Origin: Nocardia farcinica
Lineage (GTDB): Bacteria > Actinomycetota > Actinomycetes > Mycobacteriales > Mycobacteriaceae
Assembly: GCF_001182745.1 (NCBI RefSeq)
Contig: NZ_LN868938.1
Location: forward strand, 3,224,001 to 3,288,000
Reading direction: 5' to 3'
DNA length: 64,000 nt
Part shown: positions 27,310 through 36,319 of the stretch, piece after piece
How the letters are laid out: every line of letters starts with the position of its first letter
Position numbering within the stretch: position 1 is the stretch's first letter
Program-made: the position numbers and the translations under genes
The notes under the pieces: model-generated
The model's database searches: none
What the model saw: the letters and a program-made list of their open reading frames with translations, nothing else
Told to the model about the DNA's origin: nothing

Positions 27310-28434
27310 TCAGAGCCGCTCGCGGATGGCGAACACCAGGGTCTTGCCGTCCCGGTTCACGGTGGTCACCGTCTGCGGATACACCGTGGTCGTCCCGTCG
27401 GGGCGGTGTTCGGTGAGGTCGACCTCGAAGGTGTCGGCGGCGACCTCGGTGATGCGCAGGCAATGCGTGGTACCGACCGGGATCTGCTCGTCGATGGCCT
27501 GCTGGATGATCGCCGCGGTGGAGATGTTCTCCGCGTCCGGCGCGACGAACCTGCGCACCCGCTCCCCGCTGCGCTCGACGTAGAAGGCGTATTGGAAGCC
27601 GAGGATCGCGTCCGGCCCGCTCGCGGTGGAGCCCTGGCCGTTGCCGACGGCGACCTTGCCGTCCTTGGTGGCTGGGCAGCTCAGCGCGGCGGTGGTGGTG
27701 GGGCCCGCCGCGCGGCCGGTGCCGTCGTCACCGCCGGACACCGACACGATGGTGACCACCAGGCCGATCAGCACCACCACGGCGGCGGCCACACCGAGCA
27801 GGATGCGCCGGTTGTCGCCGCCGGACTTCTTCGGGCCCGCCGCGGGCGTGCCGGGGGCCAGGCGTTGCGCGATCGGGTCGTCGGCCCAGGACAGTCCCGC
27901 GGGCTCGGCGGGCGGCTTGGGCACCTCGCCGGACTCGGTGGGGCTGTTCCACCACCGCTGCGGGGTGGCTTCGGGCACGGGTGCGCCGTGCCGCACGGTC
28001 TCCTCGGTGGAGACGTCGGGTTCGGATTCACTCCGGCCAGGGCGCTCGGCGCCGGCGGGCGGGCGGGTGGGCGCGGAGGTCTCGGGAGCCGGGCCGCTCT
28101 CGGGCGCGCGGAACCGGCCACCCGGCGCGGTGGCGGGCGGCGGCGGCTGATCGGCGGGACGCCAGCCGATCTCGGGCTGCTCACCCGCAGGCTGCCAGCG
28201 CGGCCCGGTCTCGGCCAGCGGCGGGCCGGTGAACTCGGCCACGGGCGGCCCGAAATCGGCCGTCGGGGGCTCGCCGACCGGAGGACCGAAGTCGCCGACC
28301 GGCGGCCCGAAATCGCCCACCGGAGGACCGAAGTCGCCGACCGGTGGGCCGAAATCGCCTACCGGTGAACCGAATTGCGACCCGGGCCGATCGGTGTCGC
28401 GATCCTTCGCGTCATCCTCGGAAACCACACCCAT
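27310..28434 (-). CDS. Membrane-anchored protein with DFGPPVG repeats and an outside domain
   Basis: A 374-residue protein not assigned to a named family. The cytoplasmic N-terminus has five heptads of the form DFGPPVG (about residues 27-54) then about 140 Pro/Glu-rich residues; a single helix (about 210-232, RRILLGVAAAVVVLIGLVV) follows, and the outer domain (about 250-374) contains two Cys (ALSCPAT and THCLRI) that could form a disulfide. GGAGAGGA directly precedes the ATG; an in-frame GTG two codons later is equally well placed. It follows the secreted-protein gene on the same strand but a hairpin separates them. Confidence 0.7.
   Translation of the reverse strand: MGVVSEDDAKDRDTDRPGSQFGSPVGDFGPPVGDFGPPVGDFGPPVGDFGPPVGEPPTADFGPPVAEFTGPPLAETGPRWQPAGEQPEIGWRPADQPPPPATAPGGRFRAPESGPAPETSAPTRPPAGAERPGRSESEPDVSTEETVRHGAPVPEATPQRWWNSPTESGEVPKPPAEPAGLSWADDPIAQRLAPGTPAAGPKKSGGDNRRILLGVAAAVVVLIGLVVTIVSVSGGDDGTGRAAGPTTTAALSCPATKDGKVAVGNGQGSTASGPDAILGFQYAFYVERSGERVRRFVAPDAENISTAAIIQQAIDEQIPVGTTHCLRITEVAADTFEVDLTEHRPDGTTTVYPQTVTTVNRDGKTLVFAIRERL
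28253..28375. repeat. Intragenic 21-bp tandem repeat encoding DFGPPVG
   Basis: Five close copies, then a diverged sixth, of a 21-base unit resembling GGCGGCCCGAAATCGCCCACC. Synonymous third-position differences between copies show that selection, or recent unequal exchange followed by drift, has kept the peptide. Confidence 0.8.
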
Positions 28435-28455
28435 TCCTCTCCCCGGGACACACGT

Positions 28456-28483
28456 GTGGGGCGGCCGCGAACGACCGCCCCAC
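28456..28483 (-). terminator. Hairpin between two minus-strand genes
   Basis: GTGGGGCGG (28456-28464) pairs perfectly with CCGCCCCAC (28475-28483) around a ten-base loop, 18 bases after the stop of the upstream secreted-protein gene. It lacks a T-run. Confidence 0.45.
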
Positions 28484-28500
28484 CCGTCGAATCATCCCGT

Positions 28501-29598
28501 TCAGTACTGGAACGAACCACCCCACTGGGTGGTCACGCCTGCGACGTTCACCGTCTGCGGCGCCAGGTCGCCGGCGGGAACGAGCGGCGGCAGTTTAACC
28601 TGCGCGGCGGCTTCGAGCGCGGCGGCGCCGCCCGGCTGCGCGGCGATCCACTGCTCCACGGCCGCCTTGGCCGCGTTGACCTGCGTGGTGTCGAGCACGA
28701 AGGCGTTCTTGTTGTCCGCCAGGCCTTCCCCACCGGTGTAGGTGGTGACCTTGACGGTGTTCACGTCGAGGAACTCGACCGAGGCGCCGGCCTCGCCCGC
28801 GCCGGTGGGGGTGCGGTAGCCGATGGTGCCGACGTAGCCGGCCTCGTTGCTGAAGTGGTGGGTGTTGGCCACGTAGCCGGGCAGCACCGCACCACCGTCG
28901 ACGTTCGCGCCGAATTCCTGGTGCGGGCCGGTCATCTCGACGACCGGGGCGGCCGGGGCGGCCTCCAGGCGCGGCGCCTCCCAGCGCGGCTCCTGCACCA
29001 GCGTCTCGGTCTGCGACTCCGGCTGGCTCGGGGTCACCCGGCGCTCCGGCTGGGCCGGGCGTGCCTGGCCGTCGTCGGCGGCGGGAGTGTCCTGCTGCGC
29101 GCCCTGTTCGCCCGCGCCCGGTGCGACGGACTCCGGGGTCTGGGCGCCGTTCTCCGGCGCGACGGCGGGCTGCGGCTGGTCGCTCTGACCCGGCACCGGC
29201 AGCGGTGCGACGCGCGGGGTGGTGACACCCGGCTGGGTCGGCGTGGCCAGCTTCGGATCCTTCTCCGGCTCCGGCATCACCTGCTCCGGCTCCGGCGTGG
29301 TGACACCCGGCTGGCTCGGCGTCGGCTTGTTCTCCGGCTTCTTCTTCTCGTCTCCCTGACCCGGCGAGCCCTGCTCCGGCGAGCCCTGCCCGGGCTGCGC
29401 GGTGCCGGGCGTGTCGGTCCCCTGCGGTGCGTCGTTGGTGCCCGGCTGCACCGGCGCCGGCGTGGCCGGTGTGCTCGGCTCGTTCGGAACGGCCCCCGCC
29501 GGCGCAGCGAACAGGGTAGCCACAGCCGCCGCGGTGGCCAGAGGCAACGATGTGCTGGCCATCGCTCGCTGCGCCCGACTCGGCTTACGATGTTTCAC
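28501..29598 (-). CDS. Secreted proline-rich protein of unknown function
   Basis: A 365-residue exported protein. The GTG at 29598 gives the basic start VKHRKPSRAQRA, then a hydrophobic segment and AAPAGA, a good signal-peptidase site near residue 38. A long Pro/Gln/Glu/Gly-rich region with repeated PSQPGVTTP and GSPGQG pieces spans about 40-220; the last 150 residues form a compact domain (VEMTGPHQEFGANVDGG to TTQWGGSFQY). The upstream alternative GTG at 29640 would add 14 residues before the basic start. Probably cell-wall associated; no catalytic motif seen. Confidence 0.7.
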   Translation of the reverse strand: MKHRKPSRAQRAMASTSLPLATAAAVATLFAAPAGAVPNEPSTPATPAPVQPGTNDAPQGTDTPGTAQPGQGSPEQGSPGQGDEKKKPENKPTPSQPGVTTPEPEQVMPEPEKDPKLATPTQPGVTTPRVAPLPVPGQSDQPQPAVAPENGAQTPESVAPGAGEQGAQQDTPAADDGQARPAQPERRVTPSQPESQTETLVQEPRWEAPRLEAAPAAPVVEMTGPHQEFGANVDGGAVLPGYVANTHHFSNEAGYVGTIGYRTPTGAGEAGASVEFLDVNTVKVTTYTGGEGLADNKNAFVLDTTQVNAAKAAVEQWIAAQPGGAAALEAAAQVKLPPLVPAGDLAPQTVNVAGVTTQWGGSFQY

Positions 29599-29904
29599 TT
29601 TTCGCCAATCCCTTCCCGGGTGCGGCCGAGGCGGTCGCACTCAGTTCGTCCCTGACGAGACGCGTCCGGTCGCCGAATGACCGACGGTCACCCCCTGGGC
29701 TGGTGCCCGCCTGTGCGGGCACACGGCACCACCGGCGACCCCGTGCACTGTACGAGGCCCGGAAAAGGACGATCCCCCACCAGAACCCCGCGACCGCCCG
29801 CCGATCGCGTCTCTCGCGAGCGAGTCAACCACATCAGCGCGGTTCGAGGCAATGCGACCGAAAGCCGTCCACCGGCAACGGCACTCGCGCCGGTGCGCGG
29901 CGGG
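29599..29904. other. Intergenic region between lpdA and the secreted-protein gene
   Basis: About 300 bases with no convincing gene. GTGCCCGC-ctgt-GCGGGCAC (29703-29722) is a perfect eight-base hairpin and may end lpdA transcripts. The promoter of the secreted-protein gene should lie nearer 29640-29700, but no clear -35/-10 pair was found and no riboswitch fold is recognised. Confidence 0.5.
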
Positions 29905-31314
29905 TCAGTCCAGGTCGTCGTGCCGCATGAGCAGCCGGCCCGCTTCGGTGACCGAGCCGGTGAGCGAGGGGTAAACGGAGAATGTCTGGGCGAGGTCGTT
30001 CACGGTCAGATTGTTCTGCACCGCCAGCGCGATCGGCAGGATCAGCTCGGAGGCGATCGGCGCCACCACCACACCGCCGATCACCACGCCGGTGGCCGGA
30101 CGGCAGAAGATCTTGACGAAACCGCGGCGCAGGCCCGACATCTTGGCGCGCGGATTGGTGTTCAACGGCAGCATGACCGTGCGGGCGGGCACCTCGCCGT
30201 TGTCGATGGCGGTCTGGCTGACGCCGACGGTGGCGATCTCGGGGCGGGTGAACACCGCCGAGGCGACGGTCTTGAGCCGGATCGGGCTCACGCCCTCGCC
30301 CAGCGCGTGGTACATCGCGATGCGGCCCTGCATCGCGGCCACCGAGGCCAGCGGCAGCAGGCCGGTACAGTCACCGGCGGCGTAGATGCCCGAGACCGCC
30401 GTCCGCGAGACCCGGTCGACCCGCAGGTATCCGCCGCGGTCGAGTTCGATGCCGACCTTGTCCAGCGCAAGGTCGCCGGTGTTGGGGGTGGAGCCGACGG
30501 TCATCAGCGCGTGCGTGCCGGTGACGGTGCGCCCGTCGGAGAGCTTGACCACCACGCCGTCGGCGGTGCGCTCCACCGCGTCGGCCCTGGCATGCTTGAC
30601 CAGTTCGACACCGCGCTCGGCCAGCGCCTCCTCCAGCACCAGCGCCGCGTCGGCGTCCTCGCCGGGCAGCACCCGGTCGCGACTGGAGACCAGCTTCACC
30701 TGCACACCCAATTCGGTATAGGCCGAGACGAATTCGGCACCCGTGACACCGGAGCCGACCACCACCAGCGTCTCCGGCAGCTCGCGCAGGTCGTAGAGCT
30801 GACGCCAGGTGAGGATACGCTCGCCGTCCGGCTCGGCCCCGGGCAGCACCCGCGGGCTGGCGCCGGTGGCGATGAGCACCACCTCGGCGTCGATCACCCG
30901 CTCACCGGCGCGCTCGCCGGTGGGCCGGACGGTGATGCGGTGCGGCGCCCGGCCGGGCGCCGGGTCGGTGAAGGACGCGGTACCCGAGATCAATGTCACG
31001 CCCGCGGACAGGAGTTTGGAGCGGATGTCGGAGGACTGCGCCAACGCCAGCGCCTTGACGCGCGCGTTCACCTCCGGCAACTGCACGGCGGCCTGGCTCG
31101 GGTCGAGCGTGATGCCGAGATCGCGGGCCCGGCGCAGATCGGTGCGCATGCCGGTGGAGGCGATGAAGGTCTTCGACGGCACACAGTCCCACAGCACGCA
31201 CGCGCCACCGATCCCGTCGCGGTCGATCAGTGTCACCTGGGCGCCGTGCTGCGCCGCCACCAGCGCGGCCTCGTAACCGGCCGGTCCGCCACCGATGATC
31301 GCAATACGGGTCAT
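29905..31314 (-). CDS. lpdA: NAD(P)H-quinone dehydrogenase LpdA (Rv3303c-like)
   Basis: Flavoprotein disulfide-reductase family member, 469 residues: FAD motif RIAIIGGGPAGYEAALVAAQ, NAD motif LVVVGSGVTGAEFVSAYTELG, and YAAGDCTGLLPLASVAAMQG. The C-terminal His-Pro-Thr motif needed for lipoamide chemistry is missing (YPSLTGSVTEAGR instead), which marks the LpdA quinone-reductase group. Unusually, the region near the FAD reads GGACVLWDCVPSKT, keeping two Cys with the spacing of the redox pair, whereas, as I recall, M. tuberculosis LpdA has only the second. GGGGAG precedes the ATG. Confidence 0.9.
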   Translation of the reverse strand: MTRIAIIGGGPAGYEAALVAAQHGAQVTLIDRDGIGGACVLWDCVPSKTFIASTGMRTDLRRARDLGITLDPSQAAVQLPEVNARVKALALAQSSDIRSKLLSAGVTLISGTASFTDPAPGRAPHRITVRPTGERAGERVIDAEVVLIATGASPRVLPGAEPDGERILTWRQLYDLRELPETLVVVGSGVTGAEFVSAYTELGVQVKLVSSRDRVLPGEDADAALVLEEALAERGVELVKHARADAVERTADGVVVKLSDGRTVTGTHALMTVGSTPNTGDLALDKVGIELDRGGYLRVDRVSRTAVSGIYAAGDCTGLLPLASVAAMQGRIAMYHALGEGVSPIRLKTVASAVFTRPEIATVGVSQTAIDNGEVPARTVMLPLNTNPRAKMSGLRRGFVKIFCRPATGVVIGGVVVAPIASELILPIALAVQNNLTVNDLAQTFSVYPSLTGSVTEAGRLLMRHDDLD

Positions 31315-31473
31315 GGGTACTCCCCTTCAGCTCGTCGACCGGGATCTCCGGTATGAGGCTTACGTTAATCGGCCCCCCGGTGTCGTCTTCGCCACACACC
31401 TGCCGTGCCGTGCCCGCATTCCCACGCGCGTATGCCCGGCGAACTGTGCACCGAGCAGGCTAACCTTTGCTAC

Positions 31474-31953
31474 GTGCCGATTTACGCCGCTTACGGGTCG
31501 AACATGGACTCGTCGCAGATGCTCGAGCGCTGTCCGCACTCCCCCATGTCCGGGACCGGTTGGTTGGAGGGCTGGCGGCTGACCTTCGCCGGAGACGACA
31601 TCGGCTGGGAGGGGCCGCTGGCGACGGTGGTGGAGGACCCGGGCTCGCGGGTGTTCGTCGTGCTCTACGACGTCTCGCCGGAGGACGAGCAGCGGCTGGA
31701 CCGATGGGAGGGTTCCGACTTCGGCATCCACAAGAAGATCCGGTTGCGGGTCACCCCCAACCCCGGCAGCGGCACCGAGCCGCGCCTGGCGTGGCTGTAC
31801 GTGCTCGACGCCTACGAAGGCGGGCTGCCCTCGGCCCGGTACCTCGGCGTGATGGCCGACGCGGCGGAGAAGGCGGGCGCGCCCGCCGACTACGTGCACG
31901 CGCTGCGCACCAGGAACAGCCGCAACGTCGGCCCGGGCAACTTCTCCGGCTGA
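31474..31953 (+). CDS. Gamma-glutamylcyclotransferase-like protein (Rv3304 family)
   Basis: A 159-residue protein with the substrate-loop motif YAAYGSNMD at the N-terminus and a probable acidic catalytic residue in RWEGSDFGIHKK, both typical of the gamma-glutamylcyclotransferase/AIG2 fold. The true substrate in actinobacteria is not settled. TAACCT (31461-31466) ends seven bases before the GTG start with no ribosome site, so it is likely leaderless and divergent from lpdA. Confidence 0.82.
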   Translation: MPIYAAYGSNMDSSQMLERCPHSPMSGTGWLEGWRLTFAGDDIGWEGPLATVVEDPGSRVFVVLYDVSPEDEQRLDRWEGSDFGIHKKIRLRVTPNPGSGTEPRLAWLYVLDAYEGGLPSARYLGVMADAAEKAGAPADYVHALRTRNSRNVGPGNFSG

Positions 31954-31961
31954 GCGACACC

Positions 31962-32003
31962 CGTCGAGCCCCCGGTTCCGACGCGGGAACCGGGGGCTCG
32001 ACG
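31962..32003. terminator. Strong bidirectional terminator between convergent genes
   Basis: An 18-base perfect stem, CGTCGAGCCCCCGGTTCC (31962-31979) with GGAACCGGGGGCTCGACG (31986-32003), around a six-base loop. It lies nine bases after one stop codon and six bases from the convergent amidohydrolase stop. Confidence 0.85.
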
Positions 32004-32008
32004 GCGTC

Positions 32009-33337
32009 TCAGCGGGGTCGCTGCTGCAGCACCAGGTTGGTGAACACGCGCACGCCGACGGCCAGCGCCCGCTCATCGATGTCGAAGGTCGGCTGGTGCA
32101 GATCGAGCTGCTCGCCGTGCCCGGACCACACGCCGAGGCGCGCCATCGCCCCCGGCACCTCCTCGAGGTACCAGGAGAAGTCCTCGCCGCCGCCGGACTG
32201 CGGGGTGTCCGACAGCGCGTCCGGCCCGAGCGCGCGGATCGCGTCCTCGAACTGGCGGGCCGAGTGCTCGTCGTTGACCACCGGCGGCACGCCGCGACGG
32301 TAGTTCAGCTGGTAGCGCACACCGGTCGGGGCGAGCAGGCCGTCGACGATCTCGTGCACCATCGGCTCGAGCAGCGACCAGGTGGCGTGGTCGCCGGTGC
32401 GGACGGTGCCGGTGAGCATGCCGGTCTGCGGGATGGCGTTGGGCGCCTTGCCCGCCGACACCGCGCCCCACACCATCACGGTGCTGGTGCGCGGGTCGAT
32501 GCGGCGGCTGAGCAGGCCGGGCAGCCCGGTGATGACGGTGCCGATGGCATAGACCAGGTCGCTGGTCAGGTGCGGGCGCGAGGTGTGCCCGCCGGGCGAG
32601 TCCAGCACCAGCTCCACGGTGTCGGCGGCGGAGGTGATGGCACCCACCCGCATGCCGACCCGGCCCACCTCCAGCCGGGGATCGCAGTGCACCGCGAAGA
32701 TCCGCTCGATGCCGTCCAGCGCGCCCGCGGCCACCATGTCCAGCGCGCCGCCGGGCATCACCTCCTCGGCGGGCTGGAAGATCAGCCGCACGCCGACCGG
32801 CAGCTCGGGCACCTCGGCCAGCGCCAGGGCGGTGCCGAGCAGGATGGTGGTGTGTGCGTCGTGGCCGCAGGCGTGGGAGACGCCCGGCACGGTGGAGGAG
32901 AACGGCAGCCCGGTGAACTCCTGGAGCGGCAGCGCGTCCATGTCGGCGCGCAGGGCGATGCGCGGCCCGTCCTCGGGTCCGATGTCGCACAGCAGACCGG
33001 TGCCGCCCGGCATCCGCCGCGGGGTGAGCCCGGCCTTGGTGAGCCAGTTGGCGACGAATTCGGTGGTGGCGAACTCGGTGCGGGACAGTTCGGGGTTGGC
33101 GTGGATGTGCCTGCGCCACTGGATCAGGTCGGCACCGTGCGCGGCCAGCCACCGCTCGACCGCCGCGCGGCCGTCCAACGCGGGCTCGGGCACCGGTTCA
33201 CCGTCCGGGGCGTCGGCCACCGCGCGCACGGTCACATCCGGGGCGGGCGGACGCGTCGGCGGCGCCGCCTGAGCGGTCACGCATGCCGCCGCCGCGGAGC
33301 CGCTCGCATGCCCGACGGGTTGCCCGGATGTGCTCAC
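32009..33337 (-). CDS. amiA1: M20-family amidohydrolase (AmiA1-like)
   Basis: Metal-dependent amidohydrolase/carboxypeptidase of 442 residues. Metal-ligand motifs include RADMDALPLQEFTGLPFSS, SHACGHDAHTTILLG and FQPAEEVMPGGALDM; HCDPRLEVGRVGMR begins the dimerisation domain and SGGGEDFSWYLEEVPG gives the last ligand region. The first 60 residues are an Ala/Pro-rich extension. The GTG start overlaps the stop of the next M20 gene by four bases, with CAGGAGGA upstream, so the two are coupled as in Rv3305c/Rv3306c. It probably cleaves N-acyl amino acids or peptidyl amides; the substrate is unproven. Confidence 0.87.
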   Translation of the reverse strand: MSTSGQPVGHASGSAAAACVTAQAAPPTRPPAPDVTVRAVADAPDGEPVPEPALDGRAAVERWLAAHGADLIQWRRHIHANPELSRTEFATTEFVANWLTKAGLTPRRMPGGTGLLCDIGPEDGPRIALRADMDALPLQEFTGLPFSSTVPGVSHACGHDAHTTILLGTALALAEVPELPVGVRLIFQPAEEVMPGGALDMVAAGALDGIERIFAVHCDPRLEVGRVGMRVGAITSAADTVELVLDSPGGHTSRPHLTSDLVYAIGTVITGLPGLLSRRIDPRTSTVMVWGAVSAGKAPNAIPQTGMLTGTVRTGDHATWSLLEPMVHEIVDGLLAPTGVRYQLNYRRGVPPVVNDEHSARQFEDAIRALGPDALSDTPQSGGGEDFSWYLEEVPGAMARLGVWSGHGEQLDLHQPTFDIDERALAVGVRVFTNLVLQQRPR

Positions 33338-34578
33338 CGAATGTCCTCCTGTCGTCGAACCAGCCGTTGCCACAACCTGCCTCTGTGTTCTTCATCGCGG
33401 GCCACCGCGATGGCGGTACGCGCGAGGGCGCGCGCGCCGTCGATCACCGCCCGGTCGGCCGAGGCGTTGACGCTGGCGGCGGCGAAACCCGGCTGATGCG
33501 TCACCGCCCCGCCCGCATCGATGCCGATGACCGGATGGATGCCCGGGACCACGTTGGTGACGTTGCCCATATCGGTGCTGCCCAGCGGGCGCGCCGCCTC
33601 GAGGTCGGCCGAGATCGGCACCCGGCCGAGATCGGCGATCTGCTCCCGGTACACCCGCAACAGGCCGGGGTCGGGCGTCAGCTCGGTGTAGGTCGGCGCC
33701 AGGGTCCGGATCTCGTGGGTGCAGCCGGTCGCCAGGGCGCCCGCCTCGAAGCAGGCCGACGCTCGTCGCATCAGGTCGTCGAGGGACGCGGAGTCGGCTG
33801 CGCGCAGGTAGTACAGCAGTTCCGCATGGCCGGGCACGATGTTGGGGGCGATGCCACCGTCGCTGACTATACCGTGCAGCTGCTGGCCGGGTTTCAGGTG
33901 CTGGCGCAGCAGACCCAGCGCCACCTGCGCGACCGTCACCGCGTCGCCCGCGTTGCGGCCCTGGTCGGGTGCGGCGCTGGCGTGCGCCTCGCGGCCGTGG
34001 AAGCGCACCGCGATGTCGGCCAGGGCCAGCGACCGCGCACCGGCGATGTCGCAGGGGCCGGGGTGCACCATCATCGCCATCGCGATGTCGTCGAACACAC
34101 CGCGCTCGAGCATCAGCACCTTGCCGCCGCCGCTCTCCTCGGCCGGAGTGCCCAGCACCACCACGGTGAGGTCGAGCGCGTCGGCCACCTCGGCCAGGCC
34201 CAGTCCGGCGCCGACCGACGCGGCGGCGATGATGTTGTGCCCGCAGGCGTGGCCGATCTCGGGCAGCGCGTCGTATTCGGCGCACAGTCCGACGGTCAGC
34301 GATCCGCTGCCGTAGACGGCGCGGAAGGCCGTCGGCAGCTCCGCGACGCCGGTGGTGATCTCGAAGCCGCGTTCGGCCAGCGGCTCGAGCGTCTTGGCGA
34401 CGCTGCGGTGCTCGGCGAAGGCCAGCTCCGGTTCGGCGTGGATGGCGTGCGAGAGGGCGATCAACCGCGGTCCGGCGGCACCGATCGCGGCATCCGCGCG
34501 CGCCGCCGCGTCCACCCGCGCGCCCGCGTCCGCCCGCGCGCCGTCGCGGGACGGCGGGACGGGCGGAGGCGGTGGCAT
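33334..34578 (-). CDS. amiB1: M20-family amidohydrolase (AmiB1-like)
   Basis: Second M20 peptidase, 414 residues, upstream partner of the AmiA1-like gene. Motifs include LIALSHAIHAEPELAFAEHR, CAEYDALPEIGHACGHNII, GTPAEESGGGKVLMLERG and STDMGNVTNVVPGIHPVIG. The first 35 residues are a low-complexity Pro/Ala/Arg tail. The start at 34578 has no ribosome site but has CAGACT seven bases upstream, hinting at another leaderless start. The two genes form one operon. Confidence 0.85.
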   Translation of the reverse strand: MPPPPPVPPSRDGARADAGARVDAAARADAAIGAAGPRLIALSHAIHAEPELAFAEHRSVAKTLEPLAERGFEITTGVAELPTAFRAVYGSGSLTVGLCAEYDALPEIGHACGHNIIAAASVGAGLGLAEVADALDLTVVVLGTPAEESGGGKVLMLERGVFDDIAMAMMVHPGPCDIAGARSLALADIAVRFHGREAHASAAPDQGRNAGDAVTVAQVALGLLRQHLKPGQQLHGIVSDGGIAPNIVPGHAELLYYLRAADSASLDDLMRRASACFEAGALATGCTHEIRTLAPTYTELTPDPGLLRVYREQIADLGRVPISADLEAARPLGSTDMGNVTNVVPGIHPVIGIDAGGAVTHQPGFAAASVNASADRAVIDGARALARTAIAVARDEEHRGRLWQRLVRRQEDIR

Positions 34579-34647
34579 GGGACACAGTCTGGCACTGCTG
34601 GCCGCCCGCGGCGCGGCACGCACCGGCGGGGGCGGGTCGGCGCCGGG

Positions 34648-35352
34648 TCAGCCCAGGGCGAAGGCCAGGTTCTCCGGCGTGGTGTGCACGGCGAGTCCGG
34701 CCAGGGCGTCGGCGTGCAGCGCCCGCTTGATGATCGGCAGAATCGGCTTGCGGTTGGCCGCCAGCGCCGCCGCGCGCGCCACGGCCTGCTCGAGCAGCGC
34801 GTCCGCCTCGGCCACGTCGTCGACGATGCCCGCGGCGCGGGCTTCGGCGGCCGGGAACCGGTGACCGGTGGTCATGGCCTGCACGCAGACCTGGTTGCCG
34901 AGGCGATGCGTGAGCAGGGCGTTCATCCCGACGGTGAACGGCATGCCCAGGTGCACCTCGGGCAGGCACCAGAAGCCGCGGTCGGCGCGCATCACCCGGA
35001 AGTCGTGCGAGCTGGCCAGCATGGCGCCCGCGCCGAAGGCGTGCCCGTTGATCGCGCAGACCGTCGGCAGCGGGAAGGTGAGCAGGCGGCTGTAGATCGC
35101 GTGCACCCGGTCCAGGTAGCCGTGCATCTGCTTCAGGTTGCCGAACAGCCAGTCGGTGTCCAGGCCGTTGCTGTAGAACTTGCCGGTGGCGGTGGTCACC
35201 AGCGCCGCGGGGCCCTCACTGGCCTCGACCTCGTCGAGCAGCGCGTTGAACCGGTCGATCCAGTCGGGATGGAAGCGGTTCTCGCTGTCGGTCTGTCCCT
35301 CGTTTCCGAGGTGGAGCACGAACACATCGCCCTGACGTTCCAGATACGGCAT
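34648..35352 (-). CDS. Enoyl-CoA hydratase/isomerase family protein
   Basis: Crotonase-fold protein of 234 residues, most like peroxisomal-type delta3,delta2-enoyl-CoA isomerases: FYSNGLDTDWLF, then LPTVCAINGHAFGAGAMLA forming the oxyanion hole, and FWCLPEVHLGMPFT with the single catalytic Glu region. The hydratase second Glu is not evident. TAGGCT (35364-35359) ends six bases before the ATG and no ribosome site is visible, so it is probably leaderless. Involvement in unsaturated fatty acid beta-oxidation is inferred. Confidence 0.83.
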   Translation of the reverse strand: MPYLERQGDVFVLHLGNEGQTDSENRFHPDWIDRFNALLDEVEASEGPAALVTTATGKFYSNGLDTDWLFGNLKQMHGYLDRVHAIYSRLLTFPLPTVCAINGHAFGAGAMLASSHDFRVMRADRGFWCLPEVHLGMPFTVGMNALLTHRLGNQVCVQAMTTGHRFPAAEARAAGIVDDVAEADALLEQAVARAAALAANRKPILPIIKRALHADALAGLAVHTTPENLAFALG

Positions 35353-35442
35353 GCGGGCAGCCTAACCAACCGGAGCGCGGTGCTACTCGTGGGTAGCACC
35401 CCCTGCCCGGCGCGCGCGGCCGATCACGGCGATACTTGACCC

Positions 35443-36246
35443 ATGCTTGCCGCAGAGGCCGCCGAGGCGATCGCCGAACGTACCGGGGTGCCGCGGCACC
35501 GGGCCGCGGTGGTGCTGGGATCGGGCTGGCAGGCCGCGGCCGCCGAGATCGGCGAGCCGTCGGCGTCGGTGCCGATGCCCGAGCTGCCCGGCTTCGGCAC
35601 CCCGTCCGCCCAGGGCCACGTGCCCGTGCTGCATTCGGTGCCGGTCGGGTCCGAGCACGTGCTCGTGCTGATGGGCAGGCAGCACCTCTACGAGGGCTAC
35701 TCCCCCGCCGAGGTGGTGCACCCGGTCGCGACCGCGGTGGCCGCGGGCGCGGAGACCGTCGTGCTCACCAACGCCGCGGGCGGCATCAGAGCGGGCCTGC
35801 GGGTCGGCGAGCCGGTGCTGATCGCCGATCACCTGAATCTGACCGGCCGCTCCCCGCTGGCCGGCGCGACCTTCGTCGATCTCGTCGACGCCTGGGATCC
35901 GGGGTTGCGGGCCCTGGCACGGGAACTGGACCCGGAACTCACCGAGGGCGTGTACGCGGGCCTGACCGGTCCGCAGTACGAGACGCCCGCGGAGATCCGG
36001 ATGCTGCGCACCGTCGGCGCGGACCTGGTCGGCATGTCGACGGTCCTCGAAGCCATCGCGGCCCGGTCGCTGGGCGCCCGCCTGCTCGGCATCTCCCTCG
36101 TCACGAATCTCGCCGCCGGCGTCACCGGGGAACATCTCTCGCATGCCGAGGTGCTCGCCGAGGGCAACGCGGCCGCGCCGCGACTGGGCAAACTCCTGCG
36201 CGGCGTGCTGGAGCGGCTCGGCTCGGCGCCCGACGGCGCCGCATGA
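35443..36246 (+). CDS. punA: Purine-nucleoside phosphorylase
   Basis: Trimeric-type PNP of 267 residues cleaving inosine and guanosine with phosphate. Signatures: [57 protein letters not shown] and [18 protein letters not shown] ends six bases before the ATG without a ribosome site. In M. tuberculosis the equivalent gene is called deoD (Rv3307). It begins a plus-strand pair with the phosphomutase, which can process the sugar phosphate released. Confidence 0.94.
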   Translation: MLAAEAAEAIAERTGVPRHRAAVVLGSGWQAAAAEIGEPSASVPMPELPGFGTPSAQGHVPVLHSVPVGSEHVLVLMGRQHLYEGYSPAEVVHPVATAVAAGAETVVLTNAAGGIRAGLRVGEPVLIADHLNLTGRSPLAGATFVDLVDAWDPGLRALARELDPELTEGVYAGLTGPQYETPAEIRMLRTVGADLVGMSTVLEAIAARSLGARLLGISLVTNLAAGVTGEHLSHAEVLAEGNAAAPRLGKLLRGVLERLGSAPDGAA

Positions 36247-36319
36247 TCGCGTCGATCGTCCCGTCCCGGCGACGCACCGTGATCCGGCGCGGCGGGTGGA
36301 AAGGACACGGTCGCTAGCC

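Noticed and set aside
29599..29904. A riboswitch or structured RNA before the secreted-protein gene
   Set aside because: Only one small hairpin was seen; no conserved cyclic-di-AMP, SAM or cobalamin riboswitch core could be recognised.
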